Below, one piece after another: positions 16,339 to 24,641 of a stretch of 33,836 nucleotides of DNA (within the stretch, counting starts at the first letter, position 1; each line of letters starts with the position of its first letter). Location: contig JAFURE010000082.1 in NCBI GenBank assembly GCA_017471985.1, forward strand, positions 1 to 33,836, given 5' to 3'. A program made the position numbers and the translations under genes. The DNA comes from Akkermansia sp. (GTDB taxonomy: Bacteria > Verrucomicrobiota > Verrucomicrobiia > Verrucomicrobiales > Akkermansiaceae). The notes beneath the pieces are model-generated. The model worked only from the letters and a program-made list of their open reading frames with translations. It did no database searches and was not told where the DNA came from.

Positions 16339-18024
16339 ATGAACACCAATCTTCGCATCGCAATCGGTTCAGATCACAAAGGCGTGGATCTGAAGGAAGT
16401 CGCCGTAGAAATTCTGACCAACTGGGGCTATACCGTTGAGGACCTGGGTCCCGAGACCAAGGAGGCCAGCGATTATTCCGATTACGCCAATGCTGTCTGC
16501 AAGCGCGTGGTGGAAGGTCGCGCTGACCGCGGTATTCTGATTTGTTTCTCCGGGCTTGGTATGAGCATTGCCGCCAACCGCTGGCGCGGTATTCGTGCCA
16601 CGCTGACCCGCACCCCGCAGGTGGCTGCTCTTGCCCGTCAGCACAATGACTCCAACGTCATGTGCATTGCTTCCGCTTTCGTAACCCCCGATGACTTGGA
16701 CGACCTGCTGCACGCCTGGCTCGATGCCGAGTTCGAGGGCGGCCGTCACGTGCGCCGTCTGGCCAAGGCTTCCGGCTCCCTGCTGGCTTCCTCTGACCCC
16801 GAGCTTGCTGCCTACATCGAGGAGGAGCACGCCCGCCAGCGCAACAATATCGAGCTTATCGCTTCCGAGAACTTTGCCTCTCCCGCTGTGATGGAGGCTC
16901 AGGGCTCTGTGCTGACCAACAAGTACGCCGAGGGTTACCCCTCCAAGCGCTGGTATGGCGGTTGTGAGGTTGTGGACAAGGTGGAGCAGCTCGCCATCGA
17001 CCGCGCCTGCGCTTTGTTCGGCTGTGACTTCGCCAATGTGCAGGCTCACTCCGGTTCTCAGGCCAACATGAGCGTGTACCACGCCTGTATTTCCCCCGGC
17101 GACACCATCCTGACCATGGACCTCGCCTGCGGTGGTCACCTTTCCCACGGTTTCTTTGCCAACTTCTCGGGCAAGCAGTACAATGTGGTGCACTACGGTG
17201 TGAACCCCGAGACAGAGTGCATCGATTACGAGGAGATGGCTGCCAAGGCTCGCGAGCACAAGCCCGCTCTCATTCTGGCCGGTGCATCCGCCTACTCCCG
17301 CACGATTGATTTCAAACGCATTCGCGAGATTTGCGACGAGGTAGGCGCTATCATGTTCGTCGACATGGCTCACATTGCCGGTCTGGTAGCCGGTGGTGTT
17401 CATCCGTCCCCCGTGCCCTACGCCGACTTCGTGTCCACCACCACTCACAAGAGCCTGCGCGGTCCGCGCGGTGGTATGGTGCTTTGCAAGGAGAAGTGGG
17501 CCAAGAAGCTCAACAGCGCCACATTCCCCGGCCTGCAGGGTGGCCCGCTCATGCACGTTATCGCCGCCAAGGCAGCCTGTCTGGGCGAGGCTCTCAAGCC
17601 CGAGTTCCGTGAGTATGCCGCTCAGGTGGTCAAGAACTCCAAGGCCATGGCTGCAGAACTTGCTGCTCGTGGTTTCCGTATCGTTGCCGGTGGTACTGAT
17701 AACCACTGCTTCCTGGTTGACCTCAGCGTGAAGGGGCTCAACGGTGCCGAGGCTCAGATTGCTCTCGACAAGGTGGGTATCACCGTCAACAAGAATGCCA
17801 TCCCCTACGACAAGGGTACCACCGCCAAGCCCTCCGGCATCCGTATCGGTACTCCTGCCGTTACCACTCGCGGTATGAAGGAGCAGGATGTCCGCAAGGT
17901 CGCCGAGTACATCGCCCGCTGTCTGGCTATCCTTGCCGGTCAGAAGGTGCACGAGACTGAGGGCGCCTACGATGCTCTGCGCGATGAAGTAAGCGCTTTC
18001 AACAAGTCCTTCCCCATGCCGTAA
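16339..18024 (+). CDS. glyA: RpiB-like domain fused to serine hydroxymethyltransferase
   Basis: The 561-residue protein has two parts. Residues 1-145 are a ribose-5-phosphate isomerase B/LacAB fold: SDHKG (11-15), [15 protein letters not shown] (66-80) with the catalytic-type Cys69, ARQHNDSNV with His102, and EGGRH (133-137). Residues about 150-561 are a complete SHMT with SENFAS, the [11 protein letters not shown] loop, [17 protein letters not shown] and the PLP Lys371 in [17 protein letters not shown] makes glycine and methylene-THF from serine. In the RpiB part the usual CGTG loop reads CFSG, and the Arg normally in the FGSR/LGER strand is Ala113, so isomerase activity is doubtful. The Met at 16339 was chosen because the upstream in-frame codon at 16291 precedes the promoter -10. 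Monocistronic, with a strong terminator. Confidence 0.95.
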   Translation: MNTNLRIAIGSDHKGVDLKEVAVEILTNWGYTVEDLGPETKEASDYSDYANAVCKRVVEGRADRGILICFSGLGMSIAANRWRGIRATLTRTPQVAALARQHNDSNVMCIASAFVTPDDLDDLLHAWLDAEFEGGRHVRRLAKASGSLLASSDPELAAYIEEEHARQRNNIELIASENFASPAVMEAQGSVLTNKYAEGYPSKRWYGGCEVVDKVEQLAIDRACALFGCDFANVQAHSGSQANMSVYHACISPGDTILTMDLACGGHLSHGFFANFSGKQYNVVHYGVNPETECIDYEEMAAKAREHKPALILAGASAYSRTIDFKRIREICDEVGAIMFVDMAHIAGLVAGGVHPSPVPYADFVSTTTHKSLRGPRGGMVLCKEKWAKKLNSATFPGLQGGPLMHVIAAKAACLGEALKPEFREYAAQVVKNSKAMAAELAARGFRIVAGGTDNHCFLVDLSVKGLNGAEAQIALDKVGITVNKNAIPYDKGTTAKPSGIRIGTPAVTTRGMKEQDVRKVAEYIARCLAILAGQKVHETEGAYDALRDEVSAFNKSFPMP

Positions 18025-18052
18025 GCTGAGGCTGCAAAAAGTTCAGAACTAC

Positions 18053-18084
18053 AAAAAGGCAGGTCGGTTATGACCTGCCTTTTT
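18053..18084. terminator. Bidirectional terminator between glyA and the CHASE2-like gene
   Basis: A 13-bp stem (18053-18065 with 18072-18084) with A5 and T5 ends gives a U tract on either strand and serves the convergent genes. Confidence 0.9.
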
Positions 18085-18128
18085 AATTTGCGTGCAGAAT
18101 AGGGAATTTGTCAATTCTCCTCAGTGTA

Positions 18129-19466
18129 TTATCGCTTGCGGCCCTTCATTTTGGTGGGGTGCAGGACGGTGAGAGCCAGGCAGAGAACAAGCCAGGTGAC
18201 GATAGCCGTTGAAACATGGAACCATGAGCCCTGTTGCATCAGTTCTTGAGCGTACCGGAATATGCCACCGAGAGCCAGAAGAAGAACGATATAGCGCAGA
18301 ATGGCCGGGAAATAGGGGAGTACGCGTACTGCAAACAGAGCTGCCAGAGCCAGAATGCAAAGGGGGAGCCACCCTTTGACCGGATTGTGGTACATCAGGC
18401 TCAGCCCCGGAGCACCGGGTTCGGTGTGCTGCTCCACGATTTCCGTGGCGCAGAGCTGTGAGATAGTGGCTGCCAGTAGCTGGGGCCGCCGTTCCTCGGC
18501 TTTACCGTCTGTTGGCTGGGAGAGCAGGGCGATAGCTGCCTTTTTTGCAGCAGCAGGCAGGCGCCCATCAATGACATCCGTTGTTTTGAAGGTGGTGATG
18601 GCAGCCTGTGGCAGCCTGGTGCGGCCGTGTTCGTCCAGCGGCAGGGTAATGTCCCCCAGACGTATGTCTTTGCCCATACGGATTTTGAGCTGGGACGGGC
18701 TCAATCCCTTTATCTGCATGGCCAGACGCAGGGGAAGAGTGGGCAGGATTTCACCGTTCCATCGCACCAGCAGGGGGAAAGAACGCTCGGTGAAAGATGC
18801 TGCATTCTGCGTGAGTCGCTCATCTTCCAGCCTGTCGGGGGCCCAGCAGAGTTGCTGAGCCTCGGAAATGTAGAGGAGGTCGTTCTCTATCACCTTGTTG
18901 CAGGATGGCAAACCGGTGGTATCGCCCTCAACCTGCTCAGCGGGAATGCGGGAGGAAAGGAGAACAGCCGGGGTGAAATCGGCATCTGCTGCTGTACGCC
19001 CCCGTAATCCCACAGCGGTGTGTTCAAATCGGGAAAGGCTCAGGGCGACCATCTGTCGGGCGATGGGCGGTGCGTTCTCCTGCCAGGCCAGGGGCGAGCT
19101 GATGGCCAGATTGCGGATTCCCTGTTCACTGAGTTTGTGCAACAGTACGGCGGTGTCCTGCGGGCCGAGGGGCAGGGCGGCAAAGCACCCGGCAGCCGTG
19201 GCGTCATCCAGTTCCAGCGCTGCCACGGTCGGGCACTCCAGACGGCGAGTCTCGACAACATTGTCGGGCTCTCTCGGGGCTGTCTGTCCCTCATGCAGCA
19301 GGTGCAGGGTGCGGTCGGTCGGGACTGTGCCCAGAATTTTGCCGGCGTTGTTGTAGAGCAGAACATCTGCCCTTTCGCCCCGGTTGCCCATTCCTACAGC
19401 TACGGCAACGAGAATCAGCAACCAGAGGAAGCTGTGCCACTTGCTCAGACGACGTTTAGCAGCCAT
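18129..19466 (-). CDS. CHASE2-like membrane protein without an output domain
   Basis: The 445-residue protein has an N-terminal membrane anchor (about 13-27), a periplasmic domain (about 30-360) and three C-terminal helices. The periplasmic part follows the CHASE2 pattern by eye: VLLHKLSEQGIRNLAIS near the start, PLRLAMQIKGLSPSQLKI, LGDITLPLDEHGR, then TTDVIDGRLPAAAKKAAI and QLLAATISQLCA before the helices. CHASE2 domains normally sense an extracellular signal for an attached cyclase, kinase or phosphatase; here the protein ends about 15 residues after the last helix. The ATG at 19466 overlaps the upstream stop by 22 nt, implying coupling. It is last in a three-gene operon with an AmgK-like kinase. 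Confidence 0.65.
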   Translation of the reverse strand: MAAKRRLSKWHSFLWLLILVAVAVGMGNRGERADVLLYNNAGKILGTVPTDRTLHLLHEGQTAPREPDNVVETRRLECPTVAALELDDATAAGCFAALPLGPQDTAVLLHKLSEQGIRNLAISSPLAWQENAPPIARQMVALSLSRFEHTAVGLRGRTAADADFTPAVLLSSRIPAEQVEGDTTGLPSCNKVIENDLLYISEAQQLCWAPDRLEDERLTQNAASFTERSFPLLVRWNGEILPTLPLRLAMQIKGLSPSQLKIRMGKDIRLGDITLPLDEHGRTRLPQAAITTFKTTDVIDGRLPAAAKKAAIALLSQPTDGKAEERRPQLLAATISQLCATEIVEQHTEPGAPGLSLMYHNPVKGWLPLCILALAALFAVRVLPYFPAILRYIVLLLALGGIFRYAQELMQQGSWFHVSTAIVTWLVLCLALTVLHPTKMKGRKR

Positions 19467-20410
19467 TGGGCAACATCGGTTAGGGGTGAATCTGACGGTA
19501 CTCGCTCTGCTACCTGACGCAGCTTTCTCAACCCGGTGGGAATGAGGCCGAGGTACCACTCTTTCTGCTGATTATAGCCAATGTTGGCAAAGGCACCGAG
19601 AGCCTGCATGAGCCGTTGCATGGCGCAGGCTGTGAAGATGTCTGCATTCGGTGCGGCTCCGTTGAGTTCCGTGTAAAGCTCGAGCAGCTCGGCGCTTTCC
19701 TGCTCGCTGAAATCCATGTAGGGGTCGTAGATGAGGGAGGCTATGTCGTACTCGGCACGGCCATAGCGCATGCCCTGAAAATCAATGAGCCAGGCCTTTC
19801 CCTTGTGGAGCATGATGTTCTGGCTCTGGCAATCGCGGTGTACAGGCACACGCGGCAGGCTAGCCAGTTCCTCCGCCATTTGCTGAAGGGCCGGGAATGA
19901 TGAGAACTCCCCGACATTTTTACCGAGATGACGCCCGACAAGGTGTTCGGCAAAGTAGTTCTGCTCCCAGCGGTACATAGCGGCATCGAATGCCGGTTGC
20001 AGTTCCCAGTCGGGGCGCAGTCGGTGCAGAGGAATGAGGGCCTGAAAGGCTTTCACGTATGCTGCTTTGCGTATGGGCCAGGGGGCTTCTTTCAGGCTGA
20101 GCAGGTCGGTGGAGCCCAAATCCTGCACCAGACAGGCGCCGCAACCTTCACCATAATCTGCCGTGTCGAGAATGGTCGGTACCTGCACGCCCGATGCCGC
20201 CAGTCCGCGCGCGGCGGGCACAAATGAGGCGTTGTCGGCGCGTGCCGCCGTCCAGTAAATGCCCAGAATCCCGTCGGCCTGTGGCAGAGCTGAGCGCATG
20301 ATGCTGCGACCGGAGGCACCGGTTGCAATCAATTGCAATGACTCCGCCGGCACCTCGCAGTTGAGGTGTTGTTGCATGAGCTGTGCCAGTGTCTGCGCCG
20401 GAGTTTGCAT
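19445..20410 (-). CDS. AmgK-like sugar kinase (aminoglycoside phosphotransferase fold)
   Basis: The 321-residue cytoplasmic protein belongs to the APH/choline-kinase fold. It has the catalytic loop VHRDCQSQNIML and the metal-binding LIDFQGMRYGRAEYDIASLIYDPY, a signature I associate with the COG3178/AmgK group, which phosphorylates N-acetylmuramate/N-acetylglucosamine at the anomeric position in peptidoglycan recycling. The usual partner nucleotidyltransferase MurU is not in the window, so the substrate is an inference. The ATG at 20410 lies 15 nt after the preceding gene. General antibiotic resistance is unlikely given the FQ/CQ-type motif. Confidence 0.75.
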   Translation of the reverse strand: MQTPAQTLAQLMQQHLNCEVPAESLQLIATGASGRSIMRSALPQADGILGIYWTAARADNASFVPAARGLAASGVQVPTILDTADYGEGCGACLVQDLGSTDLLSLKEAPWPIRKAAYVKAFQALIPLHRLRPDWELQPAFDAAMYRWEQNYFAEHLVGRHLGKNVGEFSSFPALQQMAEELASLPRVPVHRDCQSQNIMLHKGKAWLIDFQGMRYGRAEYDIASLIYDPYMDFSEQESAELLELYTELNGAAPNADIFTACAMQRLMQALGAFANIGYNQQKEWYLGLIPTGLRKLRQVAERVPSDSPLTDVAQWLLNVV

Positions 20411-20425
20411 GGTTGCTGAAGGAAT

Positions 20426-20875
20426 TTAATCAACGCGGAAGAAGTTGAGCCCCTCGGGTTTCTTTTCCTCAGTCGGGGGCGGGGGAACGGCTTTCCTGCG
20501 CTCTGTCGGTACCTGCGGTTTGGGCTCGGGCGCAGCTACGGGCGCCGGCGTTGCAGAGGAATCGAAGTAGGCAGTGGAGGGCAAGGGGGCGGGGCGCTTG
20601 GGTTGCTTTTTGGGTGCCTCCTGTTTTTCTGTCGCCTCATCCTGCTTCAGGCTGCTGAGCATGATAGATTGTCTGGTGAGCAGCCCGGCAATTTCGGTGA
20701 GCAGGCAGATCGCAACAGCTACGGCAAGGGGCCAGGCCGCCTGAACCAGACCGGTTGTGAAATCTGAATGGTTCGTTATGGCCTCCGGCTCAGAGAGGAA
20801 GGTCGCGAGGTTCACGATGCCGCAGAATGCAAACAGAACAGCGACAAGATATCCGGCGATGGAGGCTAAAAACAT
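20426..20875 (-). CDS. Small two-helix membrane protein with a proline-rich tail
   Basis: The 149-residue protein has helices at about 5-27 and 45-65, then a charged linker and a long Pro/Ala/Lys/Glu-rich cytoplasmic tail (about 85-149) ending in GLNFFRVD. No family was recognised. The start at 20875 is fixed by a near-consensus promoter whose expected transcription start is at or one base before the A of the ATG. It leads the operon with the AmgK-like kinase and CHASE2-like protein. Confidence 0.65.
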   Translation of the reverse strand: MFLASIAGYLVAVLFAFCGIVNLATFLSEPEAITNHSDFTTGLVQAAWPLAVAVAICLLTEIAGLLTRQSIMLSSLKQDEATEKQEAPKKQPKRPAPLPSTAYFDSSATPAPVAAPEPKPQVPTERRKAVPPPPTEEKKPEGLNFFRVD

Positions 20876-20882
20876 GCCCCTG

Positions 20883-20910
20883 ATTGTACCAGATGATACC
20901 CCCCTGTCAA
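20883..20910 (-). promoter_or_regulatory. Strong promoter of the 20875-18129 operon
   Basis: A perfect TTGACA (20910-20905), a 16-nt spacer and an extended -10 TGG-TACAAT (20888-20883). The expected start at about 20876 is next to the ATG, giving a leaderless mRNA. Confidence 0.8.
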
Positions 20911-20985
20911 TTCTAATTGCGCTTGCATTCCGTCATGTGAATGACATCCCGCGCAGATTATGCTCGCCTTTTATCGCTCCCTTGC

Positions 20986-20991
20986 TATAAT
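20986..20991 (+). promoter_or_regulatory. -10 element of the aldo-keto reductase gene
   Basis: A perfect TATAAT with no convincing -35 at the right distance. The expected start near 20998 is about 3 nt before the first ATG. Confidence 0.5.
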
Positions 20992-21000
20992 GGCGACATA

Positions 21001-21963
21001 ATGATGACTGACATGCAATATCGCAGATGTGGTAAGAGCGGCGTACTTCTGCCCGAAATTTCGTTGGGCTTGTGGCATAACTTCGGGGGCGGTGCCGACC
21101 CCGACGTGTGCCGTGCCATGATTGGACGTGCGCTGGATTTGGGGATTTGTCATTTTGATTTGGCGGACAACTACGGGCCGCCACCCGGAAGTGCCGAGAG
21201 TTGCTTCGGGCGGCTGCTGAAGAATGATTTTGCCGCAAGACGAGATGAAATGTTCATATCCACCAAAGCCGGGCACCTGATGTGGCCCGGACCTTATGGC
21301 GATTGGGGCTCGAGAAAGCACCTCCTTGCCGGGCTGGATCAGTCACTGCGCCGGTTACAGCTCGATTATGTGGATGTGTTCTACTCCCACAGGCCTGACC
21401 CACAAACCCCGCTGGAGGAAACTATCGGGGCTCTGGTTCATGCCGTGCACAGCGGCAAAGCTCTCTATGTGGGGCTTTCCAAATACCCGCCTGCACTTTT
21501 CAATCGGGCTTGCGAAATGTTGAAGGAGGAGAAGGTGCCCTGCCTGCTGCACCAGTTCCGCTACAACCTGCTCGACCGCTCCTGTGAGCGTGCGGTGTTG
21601 TCCGAGGTGGAGGAACAGCAGACGGGCGCTATTGTGTTTTCACCGCTGGCTCAGGGTATGCTGACCGGTAAGTACCTTGACGGGGTGCCGTCTGTCAGTC
21701 GTGCTGCAGATGATAGCTCCGTATTCCTCGATGCGGAAAAGGTGGCCGCAGACCGTGAGCGTGTAGCTGCCCTGCAACAGATTGCCGGGCAGGGTGGATT
21801 GTCGCTCACTCAGTTGGCTCTCCGCTGGTTGTTGCGCCGGGAGGAAATTACCTCGGTTCTCATCGGTGCACGCACGGTAGAGCAGCTGGAGCAGTGTGCC
21901 GCTGCCTCGGGGCAGGAGCCGCTGCCACAGGATGTGCTCGATGCCATCGATGCTCTGGCCTGA
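21001..21963 (+). CDS. yghZ: Aldo-keto reductase, YghZ/L-glyceraldehyde-3-phosphate reductase type
   Basis: The 320-residue NADPH-dependent reductase closely follows the E. coli YghZ pattern: MQYRRCGKSGVLLPEISLGL, HFDLADNYGPPPGSAE (catalytic Asp and Tyr), ISTKAGHLMWPGPYG (Lys), FYSHRPD (His) and SPLAQGMLTGKYL. YghZ homologs detoxify L-glyceraldehyde 3-phosphate and methylglyoxal. ATG codons at 21001, 21004 and 21013 are possible; 21013 gives the N-terminus closest to homologs. A -10 box ends about 10 nt upstream, so all give very short leaders. Monocistronic, sharing a bidirectional terminator with the convergent pgi. Confidence 0.9.
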   Translation: MMTDMQYRRCGKSGVLLPEISLGLWHNFGGGADPDVCRAMIGRALDLGICHFDLADNYGPPPGSAESCFGRLLKNDFAARRDEMFISTKAGHLMWPGPYGDWGSRKHLLAGLDQSLRRLQLDYVDVFYSHRPDPQTPLEETIGALVHAVHSGKALYVGLSKYPPALFNRACEMLKEEKVPCLLHQFRYNLLDRSCERAVLSEVEEQQTGAIVFSPLAQGMLTGKYLDGVPSVSRAADDSSVFLDAEKVAADRERVAALQQIAGQGGLSLTQLALRWLLRREEITSVLIGARTVEQLEQCAAASGQEPLPQDVLDAIDALA

Positions 21964-21978
21964 TTGGTCTTGCATATC

Positions 21979-22012
21979 AAAAAGCCGCAGCCCTGAGGGA
22001 CTGCGGCTTTTT
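21979..22012. terminator. Bidirectional terminator between yghZ and pgi
   Basis: A 12-bp stem (21979-21990 with 22001-22012) with A5 and T5 ends; the loop contains a small CCC/GGG pair. Confidence 0.9.
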
Positions 22013-22034
22013 GCGTAGGTCGGTTGACGGTTGC

Positions 22035-23573
22035 TTAGGCCTTGGTGGCGAAAGTATCGCCGCAGGGGCACTCACCCAGAGCCCAGATAGCCTTGCCGCT
22101 CTCGGCAATGTGTACCAGGGCGTGGTAGGTGTCCTCCACATCAGCATTGACCTTGGCAGCAATCTCGGCGGCTGTGGCCGGGGTGGTGCTCAGGGCAGCC
22201 TCGGCACTGGCCAGCAGCTTGAGGAATACGTTGGCGGCCAGTTTGCCTGCCTGTACGCCGGGCTGGTGGTAGGCATTGATGTGAATCAGACTGGCATAGA
22301 AGCTTACGGCACGCTCGAAGAGGGCAATCAGCATGCCCAGCGTGTAGGCCGTAACCGTGGGGATGGAAATGGTGATGCTCTGACGGCCGCTCTCGCTCAG
22401 GGCCTTGCGGGTACCGCGCAGGAAACCCTGCAGGTAATCGCCGGCGGTGAACGAATCCTCCACCTTCACGGTGTCGGTCGGAGCCTGACGCACCTCGATG
22501 AAGGTGACGAAGAAGTTGTTGAGACCGTCGCGCAGCTGCTGCACGTAGGCGTGCTGGTCGGTGGAACCCTTGTTGCCGTATACGGAGATACCCTGATTGA
22601 CAGTCTTGCCGTCAAGGTCGAGCTCCTTGCCGAGGGACTCCATGATAAGCTGCTGCAGGTACTTGGAGAAGAGAACCAGGCTGTCCTTGTAGGGCAGAAC
22701 TACCATATCCTTCTTGCCCTTGCCCTCACCGGCGGCGTACCAGGCCAGAGCGAGCTTCATGGCGGCGTTGGCGGCGGTGTCGGCTACGCGGGTCTTAGCA
22801 TCCATATCAGCGGCACCCTTCAGCAGAGCATCGACATCCACACCCTGCAGAGCGGCGGGAACCAGACCAACGACAGAGGTCTCGGATGTGCGACCGCCTA
22901 CCCAGTCCTCCATGGGGAAGCGCTTGACCCAGCCCTCAGCCACGGCTACCTTGTCGAGGGTGGAACCCACGCCTGTAACAGCTACAGCCTGAGCTGCGAA
23001 GTTAAGCCCCTTACCGGCAAAATAGGCCTGAGCGCAGACCATGCCGTTGCGGGTTTCGGGAGTACCGCCGGACTTGGAGATAACAACAGCCAGAGTCTCG
23101 GTGAGGGGCAGGGTGTCGAGCACCTTGTACATGCCGTCGGGGTCGGTGTTGTCGAGGAATGCCATGTGCAGACCATTGGCGGGCAGGGCATCGGCCACGA
23201 GCTCAGGCCCCAGAGCGGAACCGCCAATGCCGATAACCAGACAGGTGCTGTACTTCTTGCCGTTGGGGGCAAGGATTTTGCCGCTGAGCACATCGGCGGC
23301 AAAGGCCTTCAGGTCGGCGAGAGGTTCGTCAATTTTGGCCTTCAGCTCAGCGGTGGGGGCTATGGCGCTGTTGCGCAGCCAGTAGTGACCCACCATGCGG
23401 TTTTCATCGGGGTTAGCGATGGTGCCGGCCTCGAGCGCTGCGATATCAGCGTATGCGCGCTCAATGAGCGGGTTCATTTCTGCCAGGAACTCGGGAGTGA
23501 GTGGCAGTTTGGAAAAGTCAAGAGAAATCCCCATTTCGGGGTAACGCAGAAGTTGCTGTGCGTACTGTTTCAT
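22035..23573 (-). CDS. pgi: Glucose-6-phosphate isomerase
   Basis: It interconverts glucose 6-phosphate and fructose 6-phosphate. The 512-residue protein has the SIS-fold blocks VIGIGGSALGPELVADAL, VISKSGGTPETRNGM, GGRTSETSVVGL, the catalytic-region NQGISVYGNKGSTDQHAY and HINAYHQPGVQAGK. Two upstream ATGs are in frame, but the one at 23585 lies in the -10 box of a near-perfect promoter, so the Met at 23573 (MKQYAQQLL) is the start, with a leader of only about 4 nt. The C-terminal tail ends with a CPCGDTF motif. Its promoter lies inside the end of the upstream acyltransferase gene. Confidence 0.96.
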   Translation of the reverse strand: MKQYAQQLLRYPEMGISLDFSKLPLTPEFLAEMNPLIERAYADIAALEAGTIANPDENRMVGHYWLRNSAIAPTAELKAKIDEPLADLKAFAADVLSGKILAPNGKKYSTCLVIGIGGSALGPELVADALPANGLHMAFLDNTDPDGMYKVLDTLPLTETLAVVISKSGGTPETRNGMVCAQAYFAGKGLNFAAQAVAVTGVGSTLDKVAVAEGWVKRFPMEDWVGGRTSETSVVGLVPAALQGVDVDALLKGAADMDAKTRVADTAANAAMKLALAWYAAGEGKGKKDMVVLPYKDSLVLFSKYLQQLIMESLGKELDLDGKTVNQGISVYGNKGSTDQHAYVQQLRDGLNNFFVTFIEVRQAPTDTVKVEDSFTAGDYLQGFLRGTRKALSESGRQSITISIPTVTAYTLGMLIALFERAVSFYASLIHINAYHQPGVQAGKLAANVFLKLLASAEAALSTTPATAAEIAAKVNADVEDTYHALVHIAESGKAIWALGECPCGDTFATKA

Positions 23574-23583
23574 AACAGCGCGC

Positions 23584-23612
23584 ATTATACGCCTGCGCGA
23601 GCCGATTGGCAA
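23584..23612 (-). promoter_or_regulatory. Promoter of pgi
   Basis: TTGCCA (23612-23607), a 17-nt spacer and a perfect TATAAT (23589-23584). It overlaps the last codons and stop of the upstream acyltransferase gene. Confidence 0.8.
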
Positions 23613-24586
23613 GCTTTAATTCGTGCAGCTAACTGACCGATGCCTTTGTGTGCCAGATTGAACAGGGCAGATACGGGGAGCGTGGCGATATATACCAGCA
23701 GAGCTTGCCAAGCTGTTTGCTCAGGCCACAGGCGGTTGAAATATATCAGCACGAGTATGTGGAAGTAGTACACATTCGCTGAGTGCAGACGACCGATACG
23801 CCCGAGTACGGGTATGGTAAAATTGCTGTAGTGGCAGCATGTCAGCATAAGCGTTGCCACCAACGGCCATGTGCACAGGAAGAAAATGCTGCTGCCCGAG
23901 CTACTCCACAAGCGCAGAGCGTATTCCGCGTAGGCCAGCATGAGCAGGGCAAGCAGACAGGGTAGAATTTTAACCTTAGCCAGTATACTTGTATGGTACT
24001 TGTGAACCAGATAACCTGTTGCCAGAAAGGGGAGCGCGGTTACGACAGCATTGGCTCGCAGAATGAAGAGCGTATCGCTGCTCAGCTCGGGGAAGAGTAC
24101 TTTTCCGTATGAGCGAAGAACCCAAGCCAACAGGTAGAGCAGGGGGGCAAAGGCAATGAGGCGTGGGGCATAGCGGCGCAGTAACCACATGAGCAGCAGC
24201 CCCTGCCATACGGCGGTGAGGTACCACAGGTGGGTGCTGATGAGATGACCGGTAAACAGGTTGATGATGAGAGCTCCACCACTGTATTTGCTCAGCGGGG
24301 CGCCATCGAGCAGGTAAAAGGAAAGGTAGAGTAAATTGCACACCAGACTCAGCCCAAAACATTTGCGAGCCCATTTGGTCGCTTTGCCTAACTCCCTGGC
24401 AGCGTCTGCCGAGTACATCAGAAAGCCCGTTATGGCCAGAAAGCAGGGAGTCGCTATACCCAGCAGGGGGGTAAGTGCAGCTTTGCCACACATTTCCGCA
24501 TGCACAATGACCACCATGACCGAGCACAGCGCCTTGAGGACGTAGATGGACTCGATGCGCGGTTTTTGTGCGTTGGTGTTTTTCAC
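23585..24586 (-). CDS. Acyltransferase 3 family membrane protein
   Basis: The 333-residue protein has about ten hydrophobic helices, with the acyltransferase 3 (PF01757) N-terminal pattern ESIYVLKALCSVMVVIVHAE (the catalytic-type His at the end of TM1), GFLMYSADAARE and STHLWYLTAVWQGLLLMW. Members O-acetylate or otherwise acylate surface polysaccharides and lipids. I chose the GTG at 24586: the GTG at 24592 lies upstream of the predicted transcription start, which is only about 2 nt before 24586. It neighbours two glycosyltransferase genes, so a surface-glycan modification role is likely. Confidence 0.85.
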   Translation of the reverse strand: MKNTNAQKPRIESIYVLKALCSVMVVIVHAEMCGKAALTPLLGIATPCFLAITGFLMYSADAARELGKATKWARKCFGLSLVCNLLYLSFYLLDGAPLSKYSGGALIINLFTGHLISTHLWYLTAVWQGLLLMWLLRRYAPRLIAFAPLLYLLAWVLRSYGKVLFPELSSDTLFILRANAVVTALPFLATGYLVHKYHTSILAKVKILPCLLALLMLAYAEYALRLWSSSGSSIFFLCTWPLVATLMLTCCHYSNFTIPVLGRIGRLHSANVYYFHILVLIYFNRLWPEQTAWQALLVYIATLPVSALFNLAHKGIGQLAARIKACQSARAGV

Positions 24587-24594
24587 GGGCACGC

Positions 24595-24623
24595 AGTGTA
24601 TACCACGCGCCCGTATTTGTCAA
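24595..24623 (-). promoter_or_regulatory. Promoter of the acyltransferase 3 gene
   Basis: A perfect TTGACA (24623-24618), a 17-nt spacer and TACACT (24600-24595). The expected start near 24588 gives a 2-nt leader to the GTG start. Confidence 0.75.
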
Positions 24624-24641
24624 TGGTTGAATGTGGGCTAT

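Noticed and set aside
16369..17952. Long minus-strand frame (527 codons) opposite glyA
   Set aside because: Antisense shadow of the RpiB-SHMT gene, whose active-site motifs are unmistakable on the plus strand.
19445..20410. Aminoglycoside resistance phosphotransferase
   Set aside because: The fold is shared, but the HRDCQSQN and DFQGMRYG motifs fit the AmgK/COG3178 sugar-kinase group better.
21894..23636. Long plus-strand frame (580 codons) opposite pgi
   Set aside because: Antisense shadow of pgi, with no motif of its own and starting inside the aldo-keto reductase gene.
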